A stretch of DNA of 64,000 nt. It comes from Copromyces sp. CBS 386.78. Lineage: Eukaryota > Ascomycota > Sordariomycetes > Sordariales > Sordariaceae. Position 1 is the first letter of the stretch. Each line of letters starts with the position of its first letter. The stretch is from the NCBI GenBank assembly GCA_030685235.1, contig MU839109.1, positions 248,001-312,000 of the forward strand. Reading direction: 5' to 3'. This document shows, one piece after another, positions 1 to 10,896 of this stretch. The notes beneath the pieces were generated by a model. It saw nothing but the letters and a program-made list of their open reading frames with translations. It was not told the DNA's origin and searched no databases. A program made the position numbers and the translations under genes.

Positions 1-577
1 TCAAGCAGCTCCTCGGCTGCGACCAGCATCACAGACGACAACATCACCGTCCACCACGACGCCCTGGGTTATTCGACAAAGAGGGAGACTTCTCTCTCGA
101 TATTGCAACTCGACTGTTCAGATTCCCAGGATACCAAGTTCCTTTTGCCCGCGACGGTCCATCATTCGCATCGCCAAAAAGACCCTTCTCTCCTTGTTGC
201 GACCAGAGACCCGACCCGACGGCATTGAACCCCAATTCACCCCCTCAAGTCTGCCCGAACATTCGAGTCCTGCGCCATGACGATGTGATGTTTCCCAATC
301 GCGACACCAGTCTATGACCACGTCTCTTTTCAATCGAGCGCACCGATCGCTATTCGAGGCCTATGCGCGACGACACTGCTGCCGCTTCCACCGTCTCCAT
401 CACGCCGCGATTTCACACAAAGGACACATTGCGCAGCATACCTAATTCTTGGCTCTTTGTCCATGGTCGGCGGCAAAAGACAAAGATTCAACAACCCAAG
501 CAAAAAGGACACCAAGGAGAGGGACGGAATTACTGTAATAGTAGGACTAATAAAGAAGAAGCGACACCATCGCCAAC
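1..577. other. upstream region of the CET1 gene
   Basis: No coding region is supported here. The DNA is C/A-rich, like fungal 5' leaders. It holds upstream ATGs (for example at 363 and 457) that open short frames overlapping the CET1 start. They would be uORFs only if the transcript begins far enough upstream, which cannot be judged from sequence. The left edge is the window boundary. Confidence 0.5.
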
Positions 578-660
578 ATGGACTTGAGAAACGTCCTCAA
601 CGACAGCAGCAGCGGCCCTGTCGCTCCTCGCGCCGCCGCGTCCACGCCCGACCGACCGCA

Positions 661-691
<31 letters not shown>

Positions 692-3656
692 CAGCCACCA
701 CACCCGCAGTACTCCCAACATCCTCCCCAACATCCTCAGCGACAACAACAGTCATACCAGCATCATCAGCAGCAACAACAACACCACCCTGGATATCCCC
801 AGCCGCCCACGACACCCGGTCAGCCACCACACCCTGGACAACAGCACCAGCAGTCGTATATAGACTATAACCACCACCAGACTCGACCCTCTCCCGGTCG
901 CCATATCTCGCAAGACTCGGGTTACGGGACCCATCCTCCGTTTTCGGGACCCCCTGCTACCGGCCCGAACCCCTACGCGAACCGACCTCCGCCGCCTCCT
1001 CCGCTGCAGCAAGTCCCGGCCCACGATCCCCGGTCGCCCAGCCTTGCATCCGGTCCCGGTCCATCTCCGTACCGTCACACGCCCACCTCGTCGATTAGCG
1101 CTCAGAGCGGCGGTTACCCCTTTCCTCCGTCGGCGCAGCACTCTCCCACCAGCCCCGTGCAACGGCCATACAATCAATATCCTCCCAGCAGTACAGCCGC
1201 ATACCCCTCCAGGGAAGGCTATCCTCCAACGGCGGGCGGCTCCGTGGGTGTCACAGGCCCACCTCCACCACCACCACCACCACCACCAGGTCACGGTGGT
1301 GCTGGAGGTGCCCCTTATTTGCAGCAGGGCCGGCCGGGAGGGATTCCTCAAACACCACCGATTAGCACGGCTGGCGGCGGTCCAAGTGGAGGACACAACC
1401 CGTATCTCCAGCGATCGCATTCGACGCATTCGGGATCGGCGACGACACCAACCTCGGCGCATTCGCAAGGCCCGTCAGGAGGACATTCGCATTCGCATTC
1501 GCATTCGCATTCGCACCCACAAGTGTACGGGCCTCCATTTGGCCAAGGAAGTCCTGTGACGGGGCCGCATCATTCACTGCCGCAGACAGGAGGACCTGGT
1601 GGCCCTGGTGGCCCTGGTGGCCAGATCCCCGTGGATCCCCAGCAGCGGCAGTCATCCCAGCCAGCGACTCCAGTTGCGGGTCCACGTCCGCTAACGGCTT
1701 CTACGGGCGGCCCTGGAACTGGAACACGTCCACTGCCCCAGGCAACTGTTAGCCAGACCCAGTCCCAGTCCCAGTCCCAAAACCTGAACCACTACGGCCA
1801 GCCGCCAAGCCCTTACCAACAACGACTTCCTTCTGCGACAACGCATCATCACCTCAACCTCAACTCTCCCCGGTCACATCTACACCAACAAATTTCCTCT
1901 CCCCATTCCCACCCTCAACAACCGCCACCACCACCACCACCGCCTCACCCGCAGTCTCTTCCCAGACAACACAGCGCACAAAGCATTTACGACGCCCGCG
2001 AACGTGAACGAGAAGTACGCGAAAGAAGCATCAGCATCAGTCCCAAAACTCGTGTCCCGAGTCTGCCAAGCAGCGCAGGTCGTCCTGCCACGGCTACCTC
2101 TGCTGTCTCGATCACCGAGTCCGAACCACCCCGCCTCAACAACAACAACAACAACCATAGCGCCGCTCCAATGGCACGATACAGGGACGAGGCCCGCCCT
2201 GGTGACATGGGTAACAATGCCGCCGCCAAGAGAAAACTCGACGACCGAGAATTGAGACAAGACGAACTCGAGAGGCGAGACGTTCGTCCTCCACCATTCG
2301 AAAACAAAGCCCGTTCGAACCACACTCCCAACAAATCAGTCAAGAGGCGAGCATACGACAGCCCACCTTCCTGGGCCCAGCAGGCCACCCGAGGCACCAC
2401 CTTGAAGGAGCCCAACTTTGTCCTCTACAAGCCCGTCCACGCCCCAGGTCACGGCCCCGTACAAATCAACGGCCATAGTCGGCATCCCTCGCCTGAAGAG
2501 AAGCGCTCTGTGCCTCGAGCACACGAACCCGTTCCCCGCGCACACGAGATTCGACCCAACGAGCGATCCTCGACCCCGGGCACACAAGGCCCCCCTCCAG
2601 AAGCTCAGGCCAAATGGGGACCGCTTGGTCCATGGGAGCCCACCCTCACAGGCGATGTGCCCCAAGACTCCATGGCCAAGGTCCTGGCCGACTTCTTCTT
2701 TCACTATATTGTGCTGAACGAGAACATGGGCGAGATCCAAAGCCGAGGTATCCAGTTCGAGATCGAGGCCAAGTTTGGAGAACTCATTGACCGTAACACC
2801 AACCAAAGGATCGAGCTTGGAGTGTTGTCGCCTACGATACTCAAGGAAGACGAATATGTCTATCCGTTCCGGAGCATCATGACTGAAGTAAGCCATGATC
2901 CGTGTCGTCTCCATTTGTACCCTTCTAACCAGTGCTTATTTCCAGAAACAACACAAATCCTACAACGACTTCCTCAACCACCAGGTGGTCGTTTCCAAGA
3001 ACCCCAACTCCAGCATCGGCCGTGAGCGTCCTCGAGTGCCCGTATCGTACGAACACAAGAAGGAGGTCGACCGGTTCTACGCGATACCCCCCCAGATCCG
3101 CGACAGGCAGCTTCCCGTTTCTATCGCCAACCTTCTCGCATCCAAGGGACGTGACGCCAAGGTGCGCGTTTCCTACAAAGAGAACAAGGACGGCAGCAGG
3201 GAGCAAATTGCCAAGATTGTCAAGGCCCGTCTAAAGGACCTTAGCATTCATTTCCCCGAACACCGCTTGGACTGCCGCATCAGCATCAACTTTGAAATGC
3301 CCTGGGAGGGCTCTCTTGAGGAGCTAGAGGAGTACGCGACCAGTGCCAACAAGGGACAGTCTCCTGACCGCCGCAAGGATCGACTCAGCTATCGTCACTG
3401 TAGCTATCAGTTCGATTTGACGCAGGTGTCGGAGAATGTTAACGTGAGTTGATGCCCTATGTGTGTACCAGCTGAACTGGAGACTGACGGCAAACAGGGC
3501 CGAGAGGAAAAGAAGCACGAGCTGGAAATCGAACTCGATCCCAGGGCAGTCCTAGACCAAGGCCGCAGGGCAAGAGAGGGTCAGCCCAACCAGTATTTCG
3601 ATTTGGTGGAAGGATTCCTGAACAATATCAGGATTATGGCCAAGTTGTGTGCCTAG
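578..3656 (+). CDS. cet1: mRNA 5'-triphosphatase (capping enzyme beta subunit, CET1 family)
   Basis: Removes the gamma phosphate from nascent pre-mRNA 5' ends, the first step of nuclear cap formation. Exons are 578-2887, 2946-3443 and 3498-3656, with GT..AG introns of 58 and 54 bp, giving 988 aa. The conserved tunnel domain occupies roughly residues 690-985. Its first metal-binding strand is FEIEAKFG, with Glu728 and Glu730 as the ExE pair; the last is ELEIEL, with Glu944, Glu946 and Glu948. These are the two glutamate motifs that define metal-dependent fungal triphosphatases. The first 650 or so residues are low complexity: poly-Q, poly-P, poly-G and a His-Ser run near residues 304-314. Yeast Cet1 is far shorter (about 550 aa). 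The start at 578 opens MDLRNVLND and begins the only long frame. Family call is secure; the functional extent of the N-terminus is unknown. Confidence 0.93.
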
Positions 3657-5751
3657 ACTGCGACTGCGCAGTCTTTTGCTTTTGGGCAGAATTTTTGTTT
3701 GGCCGCCTCTTTCGACATGTGCTACAATCCCAATATATTGAGGTGAAGGAGGAGATTATTGTAAAGGTGGTTAATAGGAGCTGTGACTGGGACGGCCGAG
3801 GATCCTTTTTGGACTTTGCGGGAACATCAATATCTACAGGCAACGAAGCATGTCATGTCATCATGTGTTATGCACGGGCGGGAAAATGTCCCTTATCATC
3901 AGCTATGGAGTTTTGGTGGCTATCTGCTTATGGAAAAGGGGGAGAAAGGCAGCGAGGGTAAACATAGATATTACACTGGGCACGTTTGATGGTCTACCCT
4001 TTGAGTCTTGCTTGCTGTAAGGCAAGATTCGTTAGAGGGCGGGGCGTGGCACCATAGTCGATGGCGCAGCAATAATAATCTATCTGTTGATATTCTTACT
4101 CTGTTGTCTGTCTGTCTGTCACCTGACGAACCGCCGTTCAACCCCATGTCGTCGTTACGATGCCTTTCTTTCTTTCTTTCTTTCTTTTTTTGTGGTTTAA
4201 CTTTGCCGACTGCTTCGTCCTTGAACATCAACATCCCCGCTTTCTTAAGTAATTCTAAAAGGATTGGGCTGACTCGACTCGACCCGTCTTCATGTCACTA
4301 CTAGGTACCTACTAACTCATCATCGCCCAGCAACACAACACGTAAAACTCCAGCCTACCTAAGTAAGGTATTCCAGGTCAATTGCTGACTGACTGACTGA
4401 CAGCTTCATGTCACCTCACTTCGGCCAAGTAAGTCGTTCATTCGCTAAAGGTACACTATTAATACACATAGTCACATACACCACTTTTTTTTTTTTTTTT
4501 TTTTGGCCTAAATGGCAAGTTCCCGTCCACTTAAGTACTGCACTTTTTTACTGCACTTTTACTGCCCATGGACGTCTTTCTGACGGCCCGATTCTTCTTC
4601 ACTTCCTCGTTGCTATTGAGTAGGTACCACGCTGGAATTATACGACCTAGTCTATGGTACCAAACACAAACACTTTGTGGTGGCCAACAGGCAGCAACAA
4701 AGTTATGCGCCACGACTTACTTGGACCTCAGAAGTAAGGTAGATTACCTACCTGTAAGCACATACAGGCTGGCTACCTAGCTTAATAATCGCCCGCCGGC
4801 TCCCCGCCGCAAAACGCAACCCAAGATCCCCCCGGTACGTGGGTTGTTGCCCTCGTCCTTGTTCGTCTGGTACCTAAGGTAGGTAGGTATTCTTGATCTT
4901 GATGATCTCGATCTGGAAGCCACACTCGTGGAATCTCGTCGATTCTATGCATGCATTCACAGGAACAGTGGTGGGTGGGCACGAGAAGAGAGACAGATAG
5001 ATAGATAGATTGTTGGTCGTTACCTACCTTGGGTACAGTATTAAGGTATACTATTCTTTCAAGATCCAGTCGATGACGACCATTCGGGCACTCCCACTCC
5101 AGTCCCGTCTTTGGCGGGATGATATGTGTTCAGGTACCTGTCAAGCAAGCAAGTTGAAAGGATGCTCAAGGATGATCAGTTCTCTCCAGATTGTTTTCGA
5201 AAGAGTAAGGTACCTTGGATTATTCGCCTGTATACATTAACTAGGTATGATCAAGTAGCGTGGTTGCTGAGGTGTGTGGTGTACCGCTGCTTTTTTGCAT
5301 CTTGTGCTTCGAGTGTTTGCTCTGCCATCTGCCATCTGCCATCATCTCCCGGTCATTCGTTGCCTACGATATTCTTGCTGTCCGTCCGTTGTAACCTGTC
5401 GATATCTACCTACCTACCTATCCATGACTTCCACCGACCATTATTAGTCCGTTTGTTGTCCATTATCCCACGGCTGTCCATCATTACCTCTTCTCCTCGT
5501 TCTCCCTATCCCATTACCGCCCCCATCCACCTTTTAATCGTCCATCATCTATCTACGCAACATCCATTAATTAGGTACCTACTCCCACCATTCACGACCC
5601 GGCATTAACCACTCCTACCATCTACCCTACCATAGTACCCATTACTCCCGCCCTCGCCCAATAAACCTTGACCCCTTTCCTCATCCATCATCACCCATCA
5701 CCCCATCACCTCCCTCCTCCCACTCCGCACCCTCCTCCACGTCCGAACATC
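3657..5751. other. intergenic, simple-repeat rich
   Basis: Lies between CET1 and the 3' end of the flavoprotein gene; no credible gene seen. It holds (CTTT)n at 4164-4185, T20 at 4485-4504 and many TAGG/CCTA words (for example around 4310, 4870-4890, 5030 and 5400-5415). A pyrimidine-rich stretch of CATC/CCATT words runs from about 5440 to 5750. The open frames here are compositionally biased and lack recognisable domains. Confidence 0.6.
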
Positions 5752-7272
5752 CTACTTCCACTGCTGTCCGGTAACAGCCGGCTCAGCCATGTCAACCAAA
5801 AACCCCTTGGCCTTGGCAACTTTGACCAAAAAACTCGGAACTCCCCACCCCAGTATCTGGCCCACGCCGCCACCTGGACCGATAGGGACGAGCAGGGTGC
5901 CGGCCATTTTGTTTTTGAACCTTTTTTGCTTGAGGGGCCCTGGCAACTTTATCTTGTTGTTGTTGGGCACTGTAGAGGTAGATGTAGAGGTGGATGAAGC
6001 GGGGGAAGAGGAAGAAAGGATCCTGGCAGCCAAATCGGATCCGATAGAGGAGCACACGACCGGAACCTGAAAGTTGGTTTCGATGAGCGTGTTGTCAGAT
6101 CCCGAGACGATGTCGCCTGCGACGTAGACGCCGGACGCTTCGGGGTCATTTTCTGATTCTGAAGAGCCGGCGCCGCGGACGCGGAAGTAGCCGTCTTTGG
6201 TGATTACGCGGGAGGAAGCGTCGAGCCAGGATGGAGGTAGGAAGGCGTCGGCGGTGCCGCGGCCGCCTGTGGCGTCGATGTAGAGGGCTACGTTGGTGCG
6301 GGTGGTGCCGTCGCTTAGGTGTACTGTAGTTGTAGTTGTAGTCTCCTGGCCCCGTTCTCCAGCTCCTTCTCCTTCATGTTGCCCCTGCCCCGAAACATGC
6401 CCCCCCGAAACAGAATCAGAAACCTGAACATCGACAACCTTGACGCCATGCACAACCTCCACCAGCGCCCCAAACTGTTTCTTCATATAAGCCTCCGCCT
6501 TGCTCCCCAGCCCGTCATTGGCGTTTCTTTTTAGTAGCTTATCCGCTCCCGACACCAACGTGACCGTAACCCCCTCCGTTTTGCCCTCCGCCTTCAACCA
6601 GCTCGCCACCTCCCCCGTCGTCTCCACGCCCACCGGACCTCCGCCCGCAATCAATATGTCGTGATGTTTGTGCGCACCACCACCCTGCAGATTCTTCAGT
6701 CTGGCTCTAACCCCCTCCCACTCTCTGCGCGTAGCCTCCTCAGCCCCGTTCAGTCCCTCGCTCCCCGGCCCGGGCATGCTCCATAACGCCGACCGGCCCT
6801 TTGTGCCCGTGGCTATGACGAGCACGTCGTAGGGGATCGTGTTGGACTCGGGGGACTCGGCGGGTGAGGGGGTGTTGACGAGGCGGCGGATGTGGACGAG
6901 CCGCGAGGCGCGGTCGATGGCGTAGGCGTAGGCGGGAATTACTTTTACCAAGTCCCCGTATTGCTGTGTGGCGTCTTGCAAGGACGGGAACACTTTGGAG
7001 TCGTCGCCGCCGGGCAAAAGAAGGGGTTGGATCAGGGCGCGGGGGGAGGCGGGCTTGAAGAAGAAATGGGTGTTGGGGGTTATGAGGGTTATTTGGTATT
7101 CATGTTGCTGAGGGGACGTGGAGGAGGTTTGTTGTTGTGACGAAAGACGCTGGAGAGCCGGGATGGTGTGGCGGGCGAGGGTGTGCAGGACGCCTAGGCC
7201 GGCGAGGTTGCCGCCGAGGATGACGATGGAGGTTGTGGTGGAAGCTGGAGCTGGAGCTTCGGTGGACGCCAT
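5752..7272 (-). CDS. AIF/AMID-type FAD-dependent pyridine nucleotide-disulfide oxidoreductase
   Basis: Predicted NAD(P)H-dependent flavoprotein of the AIFM2/AMID (FSP1-like) group, which includes NADH:quinone reductases and redox death effectors. The 506-aa frame has an N-terminal dinucleotide fold (IVILGGNLAGLG, residues 16-27), a second NAD(P)H-binding motif (AGGGPVGVE, near 208-216) and the FAD-contacting VYVAGD segment near residue 382. This two-Rossmann layout is diagnostic for the fold. The frame extends upstream to an ATG at 7491, adding 73 residues with Arg/Ser content that might act as a mitochondrial presequence. I chose 7272 because its context (CAACAATGGC) is strong and conserved sequence starts soon after. 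A glycine/glutamate-rich insertion sits between the nucleotide folds. No intron is needed. Substrate and location are not determinable. Confidence 0.85.
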   Translation of the reverse strand: MASTEAPAPASTTTSIVILGGNLAGLGVLHTLARHTIPALQRLSSQQQTSSTSPQQHEYQITLITPNTHFFFKPASPRALIQPLLLPGGDDSKVFPSLQDATQQYGDLVKVIPAYAYAIDRASRLVHIRRLVNTPSPAESPESNTIPYDVLVIATGTKGRSALWSMPGPGSEGLNGAEEATRREWEGVRARLKNLQGGGAHKHHDILIAGGGPVGVETTGEVASWLKAEGKTEGVTVTLVSGADKLLKRNANDGLGSKAEAYMKKQFGALVEVVHGVKVVDVQVSDSVSGGHVSGQGQHEGEGAGERGQETTTTTTVHLSDGTTRTNVALYIDATGGRGTADAFLPPSWLDASSRVITKDGYFRVRGAGSSESENDPEASGVYVAGDIVSGSDNTLIETNFQVPVVCSSIGSDLAARILSSSSPASSTSTSTSTVPNNNKIKLPGPLKQKRFKNKMAGTLLVPIGPGGGVGQILGWGVPSFLVKVAKAKGFLVDMAEPAVTGQQWK

Positions 7273-7951
7273 TGTTGGTGGTTGGCTGAAGTTGTTTTGA
7301 TGGTTGATTGTGTTGGTGTTGATGTATGGGATTGCAACTCTCGCCGTTTGTTGACGGAAAACGCGAGATGGTGAAGCCACACGCGGTGGTTGCGAGGAAC
7401 AAGAGGGAAGAGGGACGGGCAGCTGCAGGCCTATTATCGCTCTTTGTTTACTCCCTTGAATGTCGCACAGATTCAGCTTTGATAAGCTCAACTGCCTGCT
7501 GACAAATGTGTTGTTTACGTATGTACCTTGCCTATCCGAGAAGGTCGGTCTGACTTACATAGGCAGGTACACCTCTGCCGGGGGAATTGTAGCTGGATTT
7601 GGTACTAGCCCGTTTTGGATGATATCTCTGGGAAGGAAAGGATGGATGGATGTTTAAAGCGATGTTGTTGGACATGGTTGGCACCCTAACCCTGGTTCTC
7701 GGAAAGAGAGATCAGGGAGGAGAATGAATAGGCCAGAGGTGATCCATGTCTCATATTGTCAAGGGATTTATATACATTATTTTATGCTGTGACGTTTGTA
7801 TCATATATGCCATCCGCCGTCATTCACACAAGGGTATATCCAACACCAACCACCGCATCTCCCTCGGTTCCCTCAACTTTCCGCACCCATATCCACCACC
7901 TTTTGTCATAAACATCATTTCCACCAGTCATAAACCTCCATCACACCCTCA
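7273..7951. other. spacer between flavoprotein start and MFS stop
   Basis: Both neighbours lie on the minus strand, so this is the promoter side of the flavoprotein gene and the 3' flank of the transporter gene. Part of it (7273-7491) could be an N-terminal extension of the flavoprotein. Apart from that I see no motif I can name. Confidence 0.5.
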
Positions 7952-9943
7952 TCACGTCCTCTCCAACTCCTTCGCAAACCGACTCCTTCCCCTAATCCAC
8001 TCCCCACAGCACACCAACACCCACGGCACGGCCGTAAGTCCCACCGCCACCCCGCCCAACACGCCGCCCGCCCCCTTCTCCCCAATCCCATTAAACAGCG
8101 GCGCCGTCACGAGCGGGAAGATGCCGCCCAGAATATTTCGACAGAAACTCTGCGCCGCCAGCGCCGAGCTCGCGTACCGGTGGTAGGTATCAGCCAGGTA
8201 GTTGAACACGGCCAAGTAAACGGAGAGAATGCCCATGGTGGCGATGCCGATTCCGATCGTGGGCGCGATCCAGTGGCACGACGGAGAGGCGGTGAAGCCA
8301 AAGATGAAGAGGCCGATGGGGAGGAAGGTGGCGGTTAGGCAGGTGAAGTAGAGGCGGGCTTCCGGCGAGGTGGGCGGGAGGTGGGTGCGGAGGAGGGGCC
8401 AGATGAAGGATTCTGACGAGGTCAAGGTGGTGGACGTGCAGGGGGAGGTTTTGGGCTCGGAGCAGGGGAAAGAGTTGGGGCCTTCTGTGTCTGAGGCTGA
8501 TGAGGAGGAGGAGGACGCAGAGGGAGAAGAAGGAGTCGTCGGGGGAGCCGTCCTCCACTTGGGATGATGCAACATCTTTTCCTGCCAAATCCCAATAGCA
8601 GTAGCGAGGACGGCGCCGACAATCATGGCGGCAAAGACGCGGCCTGCGTGCTCAATGTCCCAACCGTATTGTCGTTGAAAGACTAGCGGAACGGAACCGA
8701 AAGTCAGATAAAGCACACCCCAGGCGAAGGCGGCCCAGAGGGAGAAGAAGAAGACGACGGGCTCGGTGAAGAGGAGGTGGAAGGGTCGGAAGACCGAGGT
8801 GCCGATCATGGTAGAGAGCGAAGAGCGTTCGTCGTCTTCTTTGACTTTCCAGCGGATGCGTTTCAGTGTTTTTGTTGTTCCGGTGCTCTTTTCTTCGTCG
8901 TGGTCGTCCTTCACCTTGGTTCCAGGAGCAGTCTCAGTCTCAATCTCATCCACCCAAACCCCAAACCACCCCTCCTTTTCCAACTCGTCATACCACTTAT
9001 TCAGCGCCCTCGCCTTCCTGCTCAACAACACACTCCCTCTGCTCTCCCTAAAGAGCAGCACCAGCGCCACCATCAGCGCCGCCCCCATAATAGCCTGATG
9101 CCAAAAGATCCACCTCCACTTGGCCCCCAACCCTTGCACCACCTCGCCCGTTTCCGGGTCCGTCCCCCACCGCCCCGTCATCACCGTGCTCACCAACGGG
9201 CCAGCACCCGTCCCCATCAACACCGCCCCGCTGAAAACCGCCATGGGCGTGTTCCGTTCTTCCTTGGTCCAGATATCCGCAATCACGCCGCCCACCATGG
9301 TCGAAAACACGGACGCTCCACCACCCAGAAAGAATCGCGCTACCAGCATGCCCTCCAAGTTAGTGACCAGCCCGCAAGCAAGCTGGAAAAGGACGAAAAA
9401 TATGCCGGCGACGACAAAAACCGGGTAGCGGCCGTTCATTTCGGAAAAGGGGGCGAGCACCATGGGCGCGAGGGCGAAGCCGAGGCAAAAGGTCGAGATG
9501 CCGCCCAGGATGGCCGTGGTGCTGTGGGCGTGGGCGAGGGTGTGTAACAAGAGGAGCTGGGGAGGGGAGTAGGCGCCGGCGGTGTAGGCGGTTAGGAAGG
9601 TGGCGATGCAGGAGAGGGTGAGCATGGTTAACTTGAGGGAGCGGGGCCAGAGGAGCGGGTTGGTGAAGGGCTTGAGATTGGGGGGGTCTGGTGGTGGTGC
9701 ATTTTGGGTGGTGGTGGATGGTGAGGAGGGAGAGCGGATGGTGGTGTTGGCCGACGGGGGTTGGATGGAAAAGGTCAAGTAGAGGTGGGTGATTTCCGTG
9801 TTGGCGTCGGGTATTGTTTGGTCGTGGTGTTGATGGGCCGGGACTGTGACGGGGTGTGGTGCGAGCATGGGAGATCGGTTGTCTTCTGAGCGCCATGAAG
9901 GGGGTGCCGTGTCCGGCGTGGGTTCGGAGGTTGGGTCTGCCAT
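7952..9943 (-). CDS. MFS multidrug/polyamine-type transporter (DHA1-like)
   Basis: Proton-coupled membrane exporter of the major facilitator superfamily; the 663-aa frame has no intron. After a hydrophilic N-terminus of about 105 residues come hydrophobic segments in a 12-helix pattern. The loop between helices 2 and 3 has the family signature around SEMNGRYPVF. The LLFRESRGSVLLSRKARALN segment after helix 6 resembles the conserved E[ST]R-type stretch of fungal DHA1 (Tpo1/Flu1/CYHR) drug and polyamine exporters. The central cytoplasmic loop is charged (DDHDEEK, KVKEDDER). A Ser/Pro/Thr-rich insertion of roughly 75 residues separates two later helices. The start at 9943 (ATGGCAGACCC) is the first ATG of the frame. 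Substrate cannot be inferred, and there is no secondary-metabolite cluster around it. Confidence 0.85.
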   Translation of the reverse strand: MADPTSEPTPDTAPPSWRSEDNRSPMLAPHPVTVPAHQHHDQTIPDANTEITHLYLTFSIQPPSANTTIRSPSSPSTTTQNAPPPDPPNLKPFTNPLLWPRSLKLTMLTLSCIATFLTAYTAGAYSPPQLLLLHTLAHAHSTTAILGGISTFCLGFALAPMVLAPFSEMNGRYPVFVVAGIFFVLFQLACGLVTNLEGMLVARFFLGGGASVFSTMVGGVIADIWTKEERNTPMAVFSGAVLMGTGAGPLVSTVMTGRWGTDPETGEVVQGLGAKWRWIFWHQAIMGAALMVALVLLFRESRGSVLLSRKARALNKWYDELEKEGWFGVWVDEIETETAPGTKVKDDHDEEKSTGTTKTLKRIRWKVKEDDERSSLSTMIGTSVFRPFHLLFTEPVVFFFSLWAAFAWGVLYLTFGSVPLVFQRQYGWDIEHAGRVFAAMIVGAVLATAIGIWQEKMLHHPKWRTAPPTTPSSPSASSSSSSASDTEGPNSFPCSEPKTSPCTSTTLTSSESFIWPLLRTHLPPTSPEARLYFTCLTATFLPIGLFIFGFTASPSCHWIAPTIGIGIATMGILSVYLAVFNYLADTYHRYASSALAAQSFCRNILGGIFPLVTAPLFNGIGEKGAGGVLGGVAVGLTAVPWVLVCCGEWIRGRSRFAKELERT

Positions 9944-10896
9944 GATGTGAGATGTTGTCTTTGGCAGGTCGAGTTTTGCATCAACCTCGGTGTTTGTTTC
10001 CCGCCAAGTAGAGGTGACGAAGTGTTCCTTATCAAGAAAAAGAAGGGGGGTACCGTCTCAACCTTTGAGACGTTCCATCAAGAGGCCAAGAAGACTTTGT
10101 CAAGGCGGTCAACCAGACCAGGGCCTGGGCAAGAAATGATGGGCTCGCACTCAGAAAAGAGAGAGGGAGAGAAAAGTTAAAAGATTGGCGATATAAAAAG
10201 TCTAGAGGTTGTCTCTCCCCCCACCGGCTGGGGTCCGTCCGGCAATAAACCCGGAAACAAAAGAGTCAATCCCTTTCCTTCTTCGAGTATAGGCTTGCAC
10301 TTTGCAGGCATTGATGCCAGGCGCCATGTAACGCTGCATGGGGGTTATCGGTTAAGCGGTTAAGTGGTTTCAGTGATCAACACTGAATGGTGAGGTGCTT
10401 TGTAATACCGTTTGATGTGTTGATGTTTTTGATATGGGGACAAGGAATGGATGACTTCACGGGTGATCGCCACGGGGACAAAAGCGGTGTTAATGGTGAA
10501 TGGTGATCATCTCTTTTATCCCCACGGTTATTCCCGAAGCCACTTGCACCCTCTGTCATTGACTGCCGTATGCAGTTGGACGGTAATCGGGAATTGCTGA
10601 CATTCATAGTTCAATATCCGGGGCTAGTATTATACATATCTACTCGGTAGTGGATAACTGGCCGATGTTTCACCGAGAATGATGATACATGATGAGGAAC
10701 GGTGAGAGTTGACGTCTGTCTTCCATTCTCTTCTCGTGAGAGAAAATTGATAGTGTAAGCGCACTGACACGTGGAGACACAGGAGACACTAACAGACGCA
10801 CCCACTGTAACCAAGCTTTTTCCCCACAAACCAGTTAACTCCGGTGTATTTCCAGCTCCCCTCACCCCCAACCTCAACCTCCCCATCCCCAACCCC
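9944..10896. other. promoter side of MFS gene; no gene seen
   Basis: Non-coding by my reading. It contains the upstream region of the minus-strand transporter and the 3' flank of the decayed esterase. No transposon ends, RNA gene or conserved motif recognised. Confidence 0.5.

Noticed and set aside
7273..7491. 73-residue N-terminal extension of the flavoprotein
   Set aside because: The in-frame ATG at 7491 is possible, but the downstream ATG has better context and conserved sequence starts there. Kept only as an alternative.
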